NCBI GenBank assembly: GCA_034428395.1 | Contig: DAOUHX010000267.1 | Span: forward strand, 1 to 18,269 | DNA from: Bin5 sp034428395 | GTDB taxonomy: Bacteria > Chloroflexota > Anaerolineae > Caldilineales > Caldilineaceae | Reading direction: 5' to 3' | Length of the DNA: 18,269 bases | Part shown: positions 1 through 7,968 of the stretch, in pieces | Layout of the letters: each line of letters opens with the position of its first letter | Position numbering within the stretch: position 1 is the first letter of the stretch | Position numbers and translations under genes: made by a program | Notes under the pieces: generated by a model | What the model was told of the DNA's origin: nothing | The model's database searches: none | What the model saw: the letters and a program-made list of their open reading frames with translations, nothing else

Positions 1-1
1 C

Positions 2-646
2 GTTGGCGACGGGCAACCGCGGCGGATAGAGATCGGGGTCGATGGCTGGGACTGCCTTGACAGGGTGGAGATCATCAAGAACGGCCGTGTTGTCAAGCGC
101 TGGGCCGGTTTCGACCTGGAGAGGGGCGGAGGCGCCGGTCGATTCAAGGTGGGTGTGGAGTGGGGATACCACGCGTTTCCCGAGGAGAGGAAGTGGAGTT
201 TTACGGTGGAGACGAGCGGGGGATCGATGGCGGGATACCAGACCTGCTTCCAGCCGCCCGGTTTTCATCAGGCGAGTGACAGCGGGCCGCGACGGCTCGA
301 TATCAGTTCCACGACGGGCAGCAAGCGCGGTGGCGCGCTTCCTCAGCGGGTTGATTTGGATGTCGAGGGAACCTTGGAGACTGAGGTGGCCATTCGAAAC
401 GACGGCGAATGGGTGTTGCAAGCCTCTGTCGGCGAACTGCTGGGTGAAAGCATGGTGTCCATGCCTTTTGGCGCTTATGGGGGCGCGTTCTATCTCTCGC
501 GGGCGGTTGCAGAAGCGCATTTTCGGGCTGAACTGGAGTGGCAGGACACGGAGTTCGAGAGGCAGAGAGACTACTACTACGTGCGGGTTTTTCAGAGGAA
601 TGGACAGGCAGCCTGGTCATCGCCGATCTGGGTAGAGCGGGCATAG
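2..646 (+). CDS. C-terminal part of a DUF3604-like protein (5' end outside window)
   Basis: The frame is open from base 2 and ends at TAG 644-646, so only the last 214 codons are seen. The visible part begins with a segment resembling the beta-rich tail of DUF3604 proteins (IEIGVDGWDCLDRVEIIKNG). It ends with YYYVRVFQRNGQAAWSSPIW, the kind of ending seen in DUF3604/PHP-like metallohydrolases, where reading frames close on a 'YVRV...G..AWSSPIW' strand. The catalytic part would lie upstream. The function of the family is poorly defined. The assignment rests on recalled resemblance of the C-terminus only, so it is moderate. High GC and codon use match the catabolic genes downstream, so it belongs to the host backbone. 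Confidence 0.5.
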   Translation, partial: VGDGQPRRIEIGVDGWDCLDRVEIIKNGRVVKRWAGFDLERGGGAGRFKVGVEWGYHAFPEERKWSFTVETSGGSMAGYQTCFQPPGFHQASDSGPRRLDISSTTGSKRGGALPQRVDLDVEGTLETEVAIRNDGEWVLQASVGELLGESMVSMPFGAYGGAFYLSRAVAEAHFRAELEWQDTEFERQRDYYYVRVFQRNGQAAWSSPIWVERA

Positions 647-872
647 TGCGGTGTTCGTCCTGGGGCATTCAGCGCCTTTTCCGCTACAGGATGGCCCGGC
701 TCTCGACTACCTGTTTCACTAAAAATGTCATTTCAAGCCTGTTTCGTGGTGAGAAACTCAGTTTTCAGTTTTTGGTTTCTAGTCTTTGGTGTGACGGTAT
801 CGGTAGGAATGCGGGGGGATGCGGCTAGCTCAAAGAGATGTGGTTGGCTTGCGGAGTGGTTGGAGATGAATA

Positions 873-899
873 GAGGCGTGGGTACATGCCCCACGCCTC
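873..899. terminator. Strong hairpin 3' of the small minus-strand gene
   Basis: GAGGCGTGGG (873-882) is perfectly complementary to CCCACGCCTC (890-899) with a 7-base loop. It lies 26 bases beyond the stop of the minus-strand gene at 926-1108 and about 230 bases after the plus-strand stop at 646. There is no T-run on either strand, so it is a transcript-end or stabilising stem rather than a classical intrinsic terminator. Confidence 0.5.
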
Positions 900-925
900 C
901 AAGTTGAGAGAAATCTGAATGTACT

Positions 926-1108
926 CTAGGGAACGATTATGGCGATTATGGAGGCAATGACCCCTGCGCAGGCGACGCTTACGGCGATGAACCACTTCAG
1001 ACTTCGGAGCTCGGAACGCAGTTCAGCGATATCGGCTTTCGTGGCCAGGTGAACGTACGCCCCTTCCAGTCTCGCCAATCGTTCTCCGTGTTCTGTTGAG
1101 GCAGTCAT
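926..1108 (-). CDS. Small coiled-coil protein with one C-terminal membrane segment
   Basis: 60 aa. Residues about 8-38 form a charged amphipathic helix (ERLARLEGAYVHLATKADIA, then ELRSELRSLK). Residues 39-59 are a continuous hydrophobic segment (FIAVSVACAGVIASIIAIIV), so the protein is probably tail-anchored in the inner membrane with its coiled coil in the cytoplasm. The start is supported by a purine-rich GAGAGGGGGG stretch just upstream of the ATG. The 'LATKADIAEL' phrase recurs in small bacterial proteins of unknown role, and also in the split gene of this window (LATKEDIVRL and ATKKDIAEL), so the two are relatives. No function is assigned. Confidence 0.65.
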   Translation of the reverse strand: MTASTEHGERLARLEGAYVHLATKADIAELRSELRSLKWFIAVSVACAGVIASIIAIIVP

Positions 1109-1459
1109 AGCTGCCCCCCTCTCTCTCCGTATTCCATCTCGCTTTCACTTGTTCGGCGTTTCATGAATCGCAACTTCTTGTTGGGGGATTTGTGCGAAAA
1201 GCCCGGCCACTTGTTATCCTGAGCCGGATGAGACAATTGTACTGAATTTGCCGGGTCGGGCAAAGCCGAACTTTTGCAGAGTCAGGCCATTTCTTCCCAT
1301 ACAATGTCAGCATCATCACTTCGCAAATGGGGACCCGTTCGGATCTATTGGCGAAAGGTGTTGAAGCTGCGATGAGGAAGGGCGGTCAGTTGAACGGCTG
1401 ATCAGCAGAACAGCATTGGTCAGTGGAAAGTGTGCAGTTCAAGGGAGGGTGAGGGAGCG
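1109..1459. other. Intergenic region upstream of the catabolic operon, with one palindrome
   Basis: 351 bases without a credible gene, between the divergent small gene and the SDR gene. It must hold the promoter of the catabolic operon, but I see no convincing -35/-10 pair. The clearest element is an 18-bp palindrome, TTTGCC (1247-1252), six bases, GGCAAA (1259-1264), which could be an operator for a LacI/GntR-type regulator. That role is a guess from symmetry alone. Confidence 0.35.
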
Positions 1460-2257
1460 ATGAGCGATCGTGTGAAGGGAAAGGTTGCGTTGGTAACCGG
1501 TGCCGGTTCGGTCGGTCCGGGCTGGGGCAACGGGAAGGCGACGTCAGCGCTGTATGCGCGCGAGGGTGCCAAGGTGTTTCTGGTCGATTACAACCTGGAG
1601 GCCGCGCAGGAGACGAAGGCGGTGATCGACGGCGAGGGGGGCGATTGCGCCGCGCACCGGGCCGACGTGAGCGACTCCGGCGAGGTCGAAGCGATGGTGG
1701 CCGCGTGCATCGAGCGGTACGGCCGGATCGACATTCTGCACAACAACGTGGGCATCATCGAGGTGGGCGGGCCGGTCGAGATCAGCGAGGAGAACTGGGA
1801 CCGGCTGATGGCGGTGAACGTGAAGGGGATGTTCCTGACCTGCAAGTACGCGCTGCCGCAGATGGAGGCGCAGGGGAGCGGCGCGATCGTGAACATCTCG
1901 TCGATCGCGGGCATCCGTTACACTGGTTACCCGAGCGTCTCCTACAACGCGTCGAAGGGCGCGGTGATCCAGCTGACGCAGAACATCGCGGTGCAGTACG
2001 CGGCCAAGGGGATTCGAGCCAACTGTGTGCTGCCGGGGCTGATGAACACGCCGTTCATCACGCAGGGCCTGCAGGAGGCGTATTCGGACGAGGGCGTGGA
2101 GGAGATGATACGGCAGCGGGACGCGCTGTGCCCGACGGGGAAGATGGGCGACGCCTGGGACGTTGCGTATGCCGCGCTGTTTCTGGCATCGGATGAGGCC
2201 AAGTACATCAACGGCGTCAACCTGTTGGTGGACGGCGGACTGACGTGCCGCTTTTAG
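1460..2257 (+). CDS. SDR-family NAD(P)-dependent oxidoreductase
   Basis: 265 aa from ATG 1460, preceded by GAGGGAG, which is preferred over the upstream in-frame start at 1430. Classical short-chain dehydrogenase features are present: an N-terminal Rossmann beta strand and glycine loop TGAGSVGPGWGNG (13-25, longer than the usual TGxxxGxG), NNVG (95-98), catalytic Ser near 147, and YNASK with Tyr162/Lys166. The C-terminus has the family's VDGG motif. It should oxidise a hydroxyl to a ketone, or the reverse, with NAD(P). As first gene of an operon with a BKACE enzyme, a natural role is making the 3-keto acid that BKACE then cleaves. The substrate is not readable from sequence. The next gene follows after 61 bases. 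Confidence 0.9.
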   Translation: MSDRVKGKVALVTGAGSVGPGWGNGKATSALYAREGAKVFLVDYNLEAAQETKAVIDGEGGDCAAHRADVSDSGEVEAMVAACIERYGRIDILHNNVGIIEVGGPVEISEENWDRLMAVNVKGMFLTCKYALPQMEAQGSGAIVNISSIAGIRYTGYPSVSYNASKGAVIQLTQNIAVQYAAKGIRANCVLPGLMNTPFITQGLQEAYSDEGVEEMIRQRDALCPTGKMGDAWDVAYAALFLASDEAKYINGVNLLVDGGLTCRF

Positions 2258-2318
2258 TTTTTCATTTTCAGTTTCTTGTATTTGGTTGGGAGTCGTCTGC
2301 GCGGGGGAGGGATTTGCG

Positions 2319-3407
2319 TTGACCGGGAAAGTCCGGGCGGCGGTGGCCGTGGCGCGGCGGACGATGGAGCTGCAGGCGTTTGCGCTGCCGGTTATCGGTG
2401 AAGACGACGGGCTGCTGCGGGTCGAGATGTGCGGCGTCTGCGGCAGCGATCCGCGTATCTTCGACTGGGCGGACGCGAGCCGCTTTCCGTTGATCATGGG
2501 GCACGAGCTGGTCGGCCATATCGCTGAGATTGGGAGCCGGGCGGCGGCGCGTTGGGGCGTTGATGTCCGCGACCGTGTGATCGTCGAGCACCTGTTCGGC
2601 TGCGGGCACTGCCGCTGGTGCCTGGTGGGCGAGTACCGTTTCTGCAGGGAGGGGCAGGGGTACGGTGGGCCGACGCCGAGCAGCGTGCCCCCGCACCTGT
2701 GGGGCGCGTACAGCGAGTATATGTACCTGGCGCCAAACGCACGCGTGCACAAGATTTCGGCGGATGTTCCGGCGGAAGCGGCCGCGATGACGTGCGCGAA
2801 CATCGGCAACGGTCTGCGCTGGGTGCAGACCGTCGGCGGCGCGAAGAGCGGCGAAACCGTCGTGGTACTTGGGCCGGGTGGGCAGGGACTGGCGGCTGTG
2901 CTGGCGGCGAAGGAGGCCGGCGCGGGGCGCATAGTCGCGGCGGGTCTTAGCCGGGACGGGCACCGTCTGGCGCTGGCGCGGGCATTCGGCGCGACGGATA
3001 CGGTCAATCTGGAGAAGGACGACGCGGTCGAGACAGTGGGCGCGCTGACGGACGGCGAGCTGGCCGACCTCGTGGTGGATGTTACGGGTGCGACGGCTTC
3101 GCTTGGGCTTGCGTTGGAACTGGCGCGACCGCTGGGAACGGTGGTGGTAGGTTCGAATACGGGCGAAGAAGAGGCGAGAATCGTTGCGAGCAGGATGCCG
3201 GTGAAGGAGCTGCGGGTGCTGGGTGTGAACTCGCACGATACGGCGGCGGTGCGGGCCGCGATCAAGGTGGTGGAGTCGCGGCGGTACCCGATCGAGAAGA
3301 TGGTGACGCACCGGTTTTCGCTGGAGGAAGCGGAGACCGCGGTGCTGGCGGCCGGCGGTGAGATTGAGTTGGAGGGGTTTATCAAGGGCGTGATCGTACC
3401 CAATTAA
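2319..3407 (+). CDS. Zinc-dependent medium-chain alcohol/threonine-dehydrogenase-like enzyme
   Basis: 362 aa from TTG 2319. This start is chosen because GGGGGAGG (2303-2310) lies 8 bases upstream and the protein then begins with the usual MDR beta strand. The catalytic zinc set is present: Cys38 (CGVCGSD) and His62-Glu63 (GHELVGHI). The structural zinc loop has Cys95, Cys98, Cys101 and Cys109 (CGHCRWCLVGEYRFC). The Rossmann nucleotide motif is VLGPGGQGLAAV. Family knowledge: NAD(P)-dependent oxidation of secondary alcohols, including threonine and sugar alcohols. Substrate unknown. It sits 20 bases before the BKACE gene, and the run of four genes on one strand indicates an operon. Confidence 0.9.
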   Translation: MTGKVRAAVAVARRTMELQAFALPVIGEDDGLLRVEMCGVCGSDPRIFDWADASRFPLIMGHELVGHIAEIGSRAAARWGVDVRDRVIVEHLFGCGHCRWCLVGEYRFCREGQGYGGPTPSSVPPHLWGAYSEYMYLAPNARVHKISADVPAEAAAMTCANIGNGLRWVQTVGGAKSGETVVVLGPGGQGLAAVLAAKEAGAGRIVAAGLSRDGHRLALARAFGATDTVNLEKDDAVETVGALTDGELADLVVDVTGATASLGLALELARPLGTVVVGSNTGEEEARIVASRMPVKELRVLGVNSHDTAAVRAAIKVVESRRYPIEKMVTHRFSLEEAETAVLAAGGEIELEGFIKGVIVPN

Positions 3408-3427
3408 AGACGCGGCGGGGCGGAACT

Positions 3428-4369
3428 ATGGAGACAACCTGGGACTACGCGGTCCAGCGGGAATACGTGCGGCACATCCACGAAGGGATGCCGCCGGTGA
3501 TCATCAGCGCGGTGGTGACGGGCGGGCACCAGAAGAGCGAGAATCCGGCCGTGCCGGTGACGGCGGAGGAGCAGGCGGCCGCCGCCGCCGCGGTTTTCGA
3601 GGCCGGCGCGACGATTATTCATATCCACGCACGGCGGGCCGATGACCCGACGCAGGCTTCGCACGCGGCCGAGCGGTACCGCGAGATCAACGAGCTGATG
3701 CGGGCGGCCGCGCCGCAGATCCTGATCGACAATTCGCAGGGCTTTGCGGACATTTCGACCGAGGGGAGCGGCTTTTTGGGCTCGGCGCATCACTACAAAT
3801 CGGCGCCGATCGAGGCGGGCCCGGACATCATGGCGTTCAACCCGGGGCCGATGACCTTTCGCGGCGGCGCGGCCTACACGGGCGGCGGGGCAGGGCCGAG
3901 CAAGGTGACGCTGGCGTCGTTTGACAGCGCGGAGCGGACCGCGCAGCGGCTGCGCGAACGGGGTATCAAACCGCAGGTTTTCCTGTACCATCCGGGGCAT
4001 CTGGACATCCTGGACTATCTGATCGAGCGCGACGCGCTGGAGAAGCCCTATTTTCTGCAGCTCGTTTTCGGACAGGAGAGCGGGATTAACACCAGCATGG
4101 ACAGCTTTCTCTACATGGTGCGCAATCTGCCGCAGGACTCGGTTTTCCAGACCTGCGCGCTGGGGCTGGAGGAGCTGCACGTGAACGTGATGTCAATGCT
4201 GCTCGGCGGGCACGTGCGCACGGGGCTGGAGGACTGTATCCACTACCAGCGCGGCGAGCTGGCGCAGAGCAATGCGCAGATGGTGGCACGTATCGCGCGC
4301 ATCGCGGAGGAGCTGGGGCGGGGGGTGGCGACGGTGGAGGAGACGCGGAGAATGTTGGCGCTTCAGTGA
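3428..4369 (+). CDS. Beta-keto acid cleavage enzyme (BKACE, DUF849 family)
   Basis: 313 aa. BKACE enzymes condense a beta-keto acid with acetyl-CoA and split it into a CoA ester and a shortened product, using a divalent metal in a TIM barrel. Visible hallmarks are the metal-binding HIHAR (His65, His67), the N-terminal VIISAVVTGG strand that usually starts the barrel, and the C-terminal GGHVRTGLED motif. Length is normal for the family (about 300). The start ATG 3428 follows a GGCGGGGCGG stretch and begins 20 bases after the previous stop. Together with the dehydrogenases upstream and the amine oxidase downstream, it fits a carnitine-like route (3-dehydrocarnitine to betaine plus acetoacetyl-CoA). 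The exact substrate is inferred, not seen. Confidence 0.9.
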   Translation: METTWDYAVQREYVRHIHEGMPPVIISAVVTGGHQKSENPAVPVTAEEQAAAAAAVFEAGATIIHIHARRADDPTQASHAAERYREINELMRAAAPQILIDNSQGFADISTEGSGFLGSAHHYKSAPIEAGPDIMAFNPGPMTFRGGAAYTGGGAGPSKVTLASFDSAERTAQRLRERGIKPQVFLYHPGHLDILDYLIERDALEKPYFLQLVFGQESGINTSMDSFLYMVRNLPQDSVFQTCALGLEELHVNVMSMLLGGHVRTGLEDCIHYQRGELAQSNAQMVARIARIAEELGRGVATVEETRRMLALQ

Positions 4370-4400
4370 ACTTTAGGCTGATTGGTGAGGCACGGGGGAA

Positions 4401-5528
4401 ATGGTGAGGAAGGCTGAATTTCTGGTCGCAGGACTGGGCGGGATGGGGAGCGCGGCGCTCTATCACCTGGCGCGGCTGGGCGCAGATGTCATTGGAATCG
4501 ACCAATTCCGGATTGGCCATGCACTCGGCAGCTCGCACGGGCATTCGCGCGCGTACCGCAACTTCTATCATGACGCCATCTACGTCGAGATGGCCGAGGC
4601 GGCGCTTCCGCTCTGGCGCGAGTTGGAGGAGCGCTCGGGCGAGCACCTGCTGACCCTGACCGGCCTGTTGCAGTTCGGCCGGCGCGGAAGCGACGCCCTG
4701 GAGCGCAAGATCGGCGTGATGGCGGCCCTGGGTCGAGCGCACGAGCGGCTGTCCGCGGCGGAGGTGGCGATGCGTTTTCCCGCGCTGCAGCTGCCTGAAG
4801 AGAGCGCCGCCTGCCTGACGCCGCTGGGCGGGTTTCTCGACGCGGGGCGCTGCGTGCTGACGCATCTGCGCCAGGCGCGGGCGCTGGAAGCGCGGATCGA
4901 TGAGGAGGTGCGCGTCGAGCGCGTCAGTCTGCGCCGCGAACGGCCGCAGGTGGAGACCTCCGCGGGGCGCTATGAGTGCGAGCGGCTGATCATTGCGCCG
5001 GGGCCGTGGGCCGCCGAGGTACTGGAGGAGCTGGCCTTGCCGCTGCAGGTGACGCGGCAGCAGAAGTTCTATTTCCGGCCGGGGAATCGGGCGGCCTATG
5101 GACCGGCGCGTCTGCCGGTTTACGGCGACGTGGAGACGCAATTCTACGGCTTTCCCGACTACGGCCCGGGGCTGAAGGTGGCGGACGACGGGCTCGGCGA
5201 GGTGACCTCGGCCGATGCCGTGGACCGGACGCTGGACGAGGCAAAGCGGGAGGAGTTGCAGCGCTGGCTCGGGTCGATCATGCCCGGGGCCGGGTTTTCG
5301 TACGTTTCGGGCGCGACCTGCATGTATACGGTGACGCCGGACCGGGACTTTCTGATCGGGCCGCACCCGGAGAACGCCAACGTGCTGGTGGCGGCCGGGT
5401 TCTCAGGGCACGGCTTCAAGTTTTCGGCGCTGGTGGGCAAGATCCTGGCCGAGCTGGCCGTGAAGGGCAGGACGGAGCAGCCAATCGAGCGCTTCCGGCT
5501 CGACCGGTTCGAGGAGGCAGGCAGTTAG
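4401..5528 (+). CDS. FAD-dependent amine oxidase, monomeric sarcosine oxidase / N-methyltryptophan oxidase type
   Basis: 375 aa, close to the 370-390 aa of monomeric sarcosine oxidases. The N-terminal dinucleotide fold is VAGLGGMGSAALYHLARLGA (9-28), followed by an acidic ribose-binding end (GID, 32-34) and SSHGHSRAYR (44-53), the family's FAD/substrate loop. Cys307 in CMYTVTPDRDF is at the place of the cysteine that holds FAD covalently in sarcosine oxidase. The closing GFSGHGFKFSALVGK is also typical. It would oxidatively demethylate or deaminate an N-methyl amino acid, producing H2O2. It is last in the four-gene operon. Glycine oxidase-like or methyltryptophan oxidase activity cannot be told apart by eye. 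Confidence 0.88.
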   Translation: MVRKAEFLVAGLGGMGSAALYHLARLGADVIGIDQFRIGHALGSSHGHSRAYRNFYHDAIYVEMAEAALPLWRELEERSGEHLLTLTGLLQFGRRGSDALERKIGVMAALGRAHERLSAAEVAMRFPALQLPEESAACLTPLGGFLDAGRCVLTHLRQARALEARIDEEVRVERVSLRRERPQVETSAGRYECERLIIAPGPWAAEVLEELALPLQVTRQQKFYFRPGNRAAYGPARLPVYGDVETQFYGFPDYGPGLKVADDGLGEVTSADAVDRTLDEAKREELQRWLGSIMPGAGFSYVSGATCMYTVTPDRDFLIGPHPENANVLVAAGFSGHGFKFSALVGKILAELAVKGRTEQPIERFRLDRFEEAGS

Positions 5529-5654
5529 AGGGCAGAAGAAGTAGCCGACCTGTCGAAGGCAGTCCTCGGCGCGCGAACTGCTGAGCCTTTTCGCGAACCG
5601 CAAGTCCAGCTCAACGAGCTGCTTCGGCGTGACGCTTGTAAGATGTGAAGCGTG

Positions 5655-5831
5655 TCAGCGCAGGGTGAGGGTGTTGAATACGAACGAGAAGATGCCGCTC
5701 AAGATTGGAATCGAGAGTCCCGCGATAACGACCCAAAAAGCAACGAACTGTTTAAGTGTTTTGATTTCGGACTGGGAGACGCTTTCCTGTATGAATCCTT
5801 TCAGCTCTGCAATATCCTTCTTTGTTGCCAT
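5655..5831 (-). pseudogene. C-terminal fragment of a coiled-coil/membrane protein gene split by the transposon
   Basis: 58 codons from ATG 5831 to TGA 5655-5657: MATKKDIAELKGFIQ at the start, a charged helix to about residue 27, then a hydrophobic membrane segment (FVAFWVVIAGLSIPILSGI). There is no Shine-Dalgarno upstream of this ATG; the upstream sequence is the target duplication and transposon end. Joined to the 36 codons at 16422-16529 (minus) with one copy of the 8-bp duplication removed, it continues in frame. The ATG is therefore an internal methionine (37) of a former 94-aa protein related to the one at 926-1108. The fragment might still be expressed, but it has lost its own promoter and start. 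Confidence 0.85.
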
Positions 5832-5839
5832 ATAATTTT
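5832..5839 (+). repeat. Left 8-bp target site duplication
   Basis: ATAATTTT, identical to 16422-16429 and in the same orientation, directly abutting the left terminal repeat. Eight base pairs is the duplication length known for IS1595-family transposition. Confidence 0.93.
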
Positions 5840-5862
5840 GGGGGTTATATACCTATGCACAT
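5840..5862 (+). repeat. Left terminal inverted repeat
   Basis: Starts GGGGGTTATATACC and matches the right end read inwards at 22 of 23 positions; the fifth base differs (G here, A on the right). Outward-facing TATATA/TATAAC within it might act as a -10 box towards the 5655-5831 fragment, but no good -35 is seen. Confidence 0.93.
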
Positions 5863-6249
5863 TTTGGAATGAACGGGGCGGGTTCTTAGTTCATTGATTT
5901 GGTAGGTCTCTGCGGGGAGGTTGGTGGACCGCCCCCGCCGTTCACAGGGGCGGAGGCGATTGGCTCACAGGTTCATGAGGATATGGTAGAGGATGTCGAG
6001 CATCTCTGGGTATACCCAAATCCAATCGGGCCGAGAGCCTATCCACAGTTTGACCAACACGGTGCGATTCCTTTCCGTGTTGATGAAGGGGTGGGTCAAC
6101 CTTGCCCTACCAAACCGAATCGCAGACCACATACACCGGCTGGGCGTCTAGCCCGATGCTAGGCGTCCAGGCGACTCCCCCGCCACATCCCATGATAGCA
6201 GCAAGAGGATTTTGAGGACAAATTGGAGCGTGATAAGAGCGATTTCCTC
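5863..6249. other. Left subterminal region of the transposon
   Basis: About 390 bases between the left end and the transposase promoter. The plus-strand open frame at 5899-6162 has no ribosome site and a composition unlike a protein. A short minus-strand frame at 5965-6132 is the only candidate gene. Subterminal transposase-binding sites would be expected here but I cannot identify them. Confidence 0.4.
5965..6132 (-). CDS. Possible 55-aa protein, unknown
   Basis: ATG 6132 to TGA 5965-5967. The sequence looks protein-like rather than random (TERNRTVLVKLWIGSRPDWI, followed by a hydrophobic-aromatic helix with PEMLDILYHIL). However, there is no Shine-Dalgarno motif and the start is not conserved-looking. 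It could be the decayed 3' end of a longer gene carried at the edge of the element, or chance. Low confidence. Confidence 0.25.
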   Translation of the reverse strand: MWSAIRFGRARLTHPFINTERNRTVLVKLWIGSRPDWIWVYPEMLDILYHILMNL

Positions 6250-6278
6250 TTGACATTTTTCTCGATTTGGTGTACACT
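6250..6278 (+). promoter_or_regulatory. Promoter of the transposase gene with overlapping palindrome
   Basis: TTGACA (6250-6255), 17-base spacer, TACACT (6273-6278): a near-consensus sigma-70 promoter 37 bases before the ATG. The -10 box is overlapped by TGTAC (6271-6275), ACTAA, GTACA (6281-6285), a perfect inverted pair well placed for a repressor. Related TGTACC/GGTACA sites occur at 9353-9370 and 15389-15456. Confidence 0.75.
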
Positions 6279-6315
6279 AAGTACATAAATCAGAGAGTCA
6301 TCAAGGGGGAATTAG

Positions 6316-7299
6316 ATGGCAACAAACGCACCAGGAAAGCACTATCGCAAGGGCATCACACTCATAGAGGCTGTCGAGAAGTTCGGCAATGACGAGGCTG
6401 CCGAAGCGTGGTTTGTGGAGCGTCGTTGGCCAGATGGAATCCGGTGTGTGGAGTGTGGTTCGGATCATGTCGCCACTCGCAAACCGAACGCCAGAAGAAA
6501 GACACCGGTGTATCACTGCAACGATTGCAAGAAGGATTTTACCGTCAAGACCGGCACCATCATGCACGATTCTCGGCTGCCGCTCAGAAAATGGGCGTTG
6601 GCGTTTTATCTATTCAGCACGAACCTCAAGGGCGTGTCGAGCATGAAGTTGCATCGTGATCTGGGCATTACGCAGAAGTCGGCTTGGCACTTGGGACATC
6701 GAATCAGAGAAACGTGGGATGACGCCACAGAGTTGTTTGCGGGCGAGGTCGAGGTAGACGAAACCTATGTGGGCGGCAAGGAGGGCAATAAGCACGCGCA
6801 CAAAAAACTGAAGGCTGGTCGCGGCACCGTCGGCAAGACAGCTGTGGTGGGTATGAAGAATCGCGACACCAACAAAGTTCAGGCGGAAGTGGTTGTCGCC
6901 ACCGATAAGCCGACCTTGCAGAGTTTTGTCATGGAGAATACGACCCCCGACACTACAGTCTACACAGACGAAGCCAGGGCGTATTCAGGGCTTCCCAGGG
7001 AGCATCAGACAGTTGGGCATGGTGTAGGGGAGTATGTGCGGGATCAGGCCCACACGAACGGGCTGGAGAGTTTCTGGTCGATGTTTAAGCGAGGGTATTC
7101 GGGAACTTTTCACCATGTGTCTCCAAAACATTTGCATCGCTATGTCGATGAGTTTGAGGGACGACACAACGTCCGTCCGTCTGACACGATTCAGCAAATG
7201 GCGCATATGGTGGAGGGTATGGAGGGAAAGCGGCTTCGTTATGCCGACCTGACAGCTGGTGGTCCGGCGTATCCGCCGATTGATACTGTTCGGTTCTGA
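6316..7299 (+). CDS. IS1595-family transposase (ISXO2-like DDE domain)
   Basis: 327 aa, full family length. The N-terminal zinc ribbon has Cys44, Cys47, Cys68 and Cys71 (CVECGSDH, YHCNDCKKDF). The ISXO2-like nuclease domain has VDETYVGGKE (Asp148), YTDEARAY (Asp218) and TNGLESFWSMFKRG (Asn248/Glu251 and Lys258), which supply the DD(N/E)K active site of IS1595 enzymes. The HLHRYVDEFEGRHN stretch (272-285) is also typical. AAGGGGGA (6303-6310) is the ribosome site. It cuts and joins the element's ends, making the 8-bp duplications seen at both borders. No frameshift or missing residue is visible, so the enzyme is probably active. It is followed closely by two small genes that may be co-transcribed. 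Confidence 0.96.
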   Translation: MATNAPGKHYRKGITLIEAVEKFGNDEAAEAWFVERRWPDGIRCVECGSDHVATRKPNARRKTPVYHCNDCKKDFTVKTGTIMHDSRLPLRKWALAFYLFSTNLKGVSSMKLHRDLGITQKSAWHLGHRIRETWDDATELFAGEVEVDETYVGGKEGNKHAHKKLKAGRGTVGKTAVVGMKNRDTNKVQAEVVVATDKPTLQSFVMENTTPDTTVYTDEARAYSGLPREHQTVGHGVGEYVRDQAHTNGLESFWSMFKRGYSGTFHHVSPKHLHRYVDEFEGRHNVRPSDTIQQMAHMVEGMEGKRLRYADLTAGGPAYPPIDTVRF

Positions 7300-7344
7300 C
7301 CGACAAAAGTGACAGAATGTCAGAATTGCGAAAGGAAATTCGAA

Positions 7345-7695
7345 ATGGAAAGCGAAAAGGCTCTGGTTGTCGGAGAGTTGACCATTGAAATAGATCGTAA
7401 CGAAAAACGCCTTAATAAGCGTAAATGTGACGCACAAAACATCGTAAAGGCGTTAAGGGTCTTGGCGGACTGTTTTGATGAGCAGAAAGAGGATGCCTAT
7501 ATCACACAGATCGAAAACAATCGGTTTGACTGTAAACATCCTGATGTCCCATATCATCCCAATCGGGTTAGAAAGGCGGATGAGTTTTTGACATTTCCGT
7601 CTGGGCTAAAGGACATCGCAGTCGACATTCAGGAACTCGAAGACAAAATCGAATCTTCCAACCGACGCCTTCGGGCGGAACTGGATTGTGACTGA
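7345..7695 (+). CDS. Hypothetical protein, charged with helical coiled-coil ends
   Basis: 116 aa from ATG 7345, preferred because AAAGGAAA lies about 6 bases upstream. An in-frame GTG at 7309 would add 12 residues containing two cysteines (ECQNCERKF) and cannot be excluded. The N-terminal third (ELTIEIDRNEKRLNKRK) and the C-terminus (DIQELEDKIESSNRRLRAEL) have heptad-like spacing and would form coiled coils; the middle carries Cys residues and a PYHPNR loop. I recognise no family. It begins shortly after the transposase and overlaps the upstream possible start of the next gene, suggesting one transcript. It could help the transposase or be unrelated cargo. Confidence 0.65.
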   Translation: MESEKALVVGELTIEIDRNEKRLNKRKCDAQNIVKALRVLADCFDEQKEDAYITQIENNRFDCKHPDVPYHPNRVRKADEFLTFPSGLKDIAVDIQELEDKIESSNRRLRAELDCD

Positions 7696-7714
7696 ACCCA
7701 AGAGGAGAAAAAGT

Positions 7715-7897
7715 GTGCCTGACCAAACTGACGTGAACCAGAACTCAGATGATTCCCCCAAGCCGAAGCGAAAGCGCGGTAGACCACCCAAGAGAAGATA
7801 TCCGAAGCGCATTGATGCGTCTCCAGAAGAGATTGCCGAAGCGGTGCTCAAAATGCCGCCCAAGAAACGTAGCGAGTGGCGGTACTTGAAGGAATGA
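7715..7897 (+). CDS. Small basic AT-hook-like protein
   Basis: 60 aa from GTG 7715, chosen because GAGGAG (7702-7707) sits 7 bases upstream; an alternative GTG at 7688 overlaps the preceding gene. After an acidic/polar head comes KPKRKRGRPPKRRYPKR. The RGRP core with flanking lysines and arginines is the AT-hook type of minor-groove DNA-binding motif. The tail is ASPEEIAEAVLKMPPKKRSE, ending WRYLKE, a short helix plus a basic stretch. Position directly behind the transposase makes a DNA-binding accessory role in transposition or regulation possible. That is inference; the motif alone is seen. Confidence 0.65.
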   Translation: MPDQTDVNQNSDDSPKPKRKRGRPPKRRYPKRIDASPEEIAEAVLKMPPKKRSEWRYLKE

Positions 7898-7968
7898 GAT
7901 GATGTGGGATTGGTAGTTGTTTGAGGTCAGCGACGCATTAGTGGACAGAAAGAGAGAAGGGGGCAATT

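Noticed and set aside
538..907. Short plus-strand frames between 538 and 907
   Set aside because: They overlap the DUF3604-like end or lie in T-rich spacer DNA without ribosome sites or protein-like composition.
740..2290. Similar T-rich phrases (TTTTCAGTTT...) after the DUF3604-like gene and after the SDR gene
   Set aside because: Short, low-complexity and imperfect; no phase or boundaries that would make a repeat family convincing.
1544..3403. 619-codon open frame on the minus strand opposite the SDR and dehydrogenase genes
   Set aside because: It is antisense to two well-supported genes in GC-rich DNA, has no domain pattern and a low-complexity Ser/Thr/Ala/Arg composition. It is a codon-bias shadow.
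4086..5366. 426-codon minus-strand frame opposite the BKACE and oxidase genes
   Set aside because: Arg/Pro/His-rich shadow of clear plus-strand enzymes.
5899..6162. 87-codon plus-strand frame in the left subterminal region
   Set aside because: No ribosome site or promoter; the opposite strand reads as more protein-like in part.
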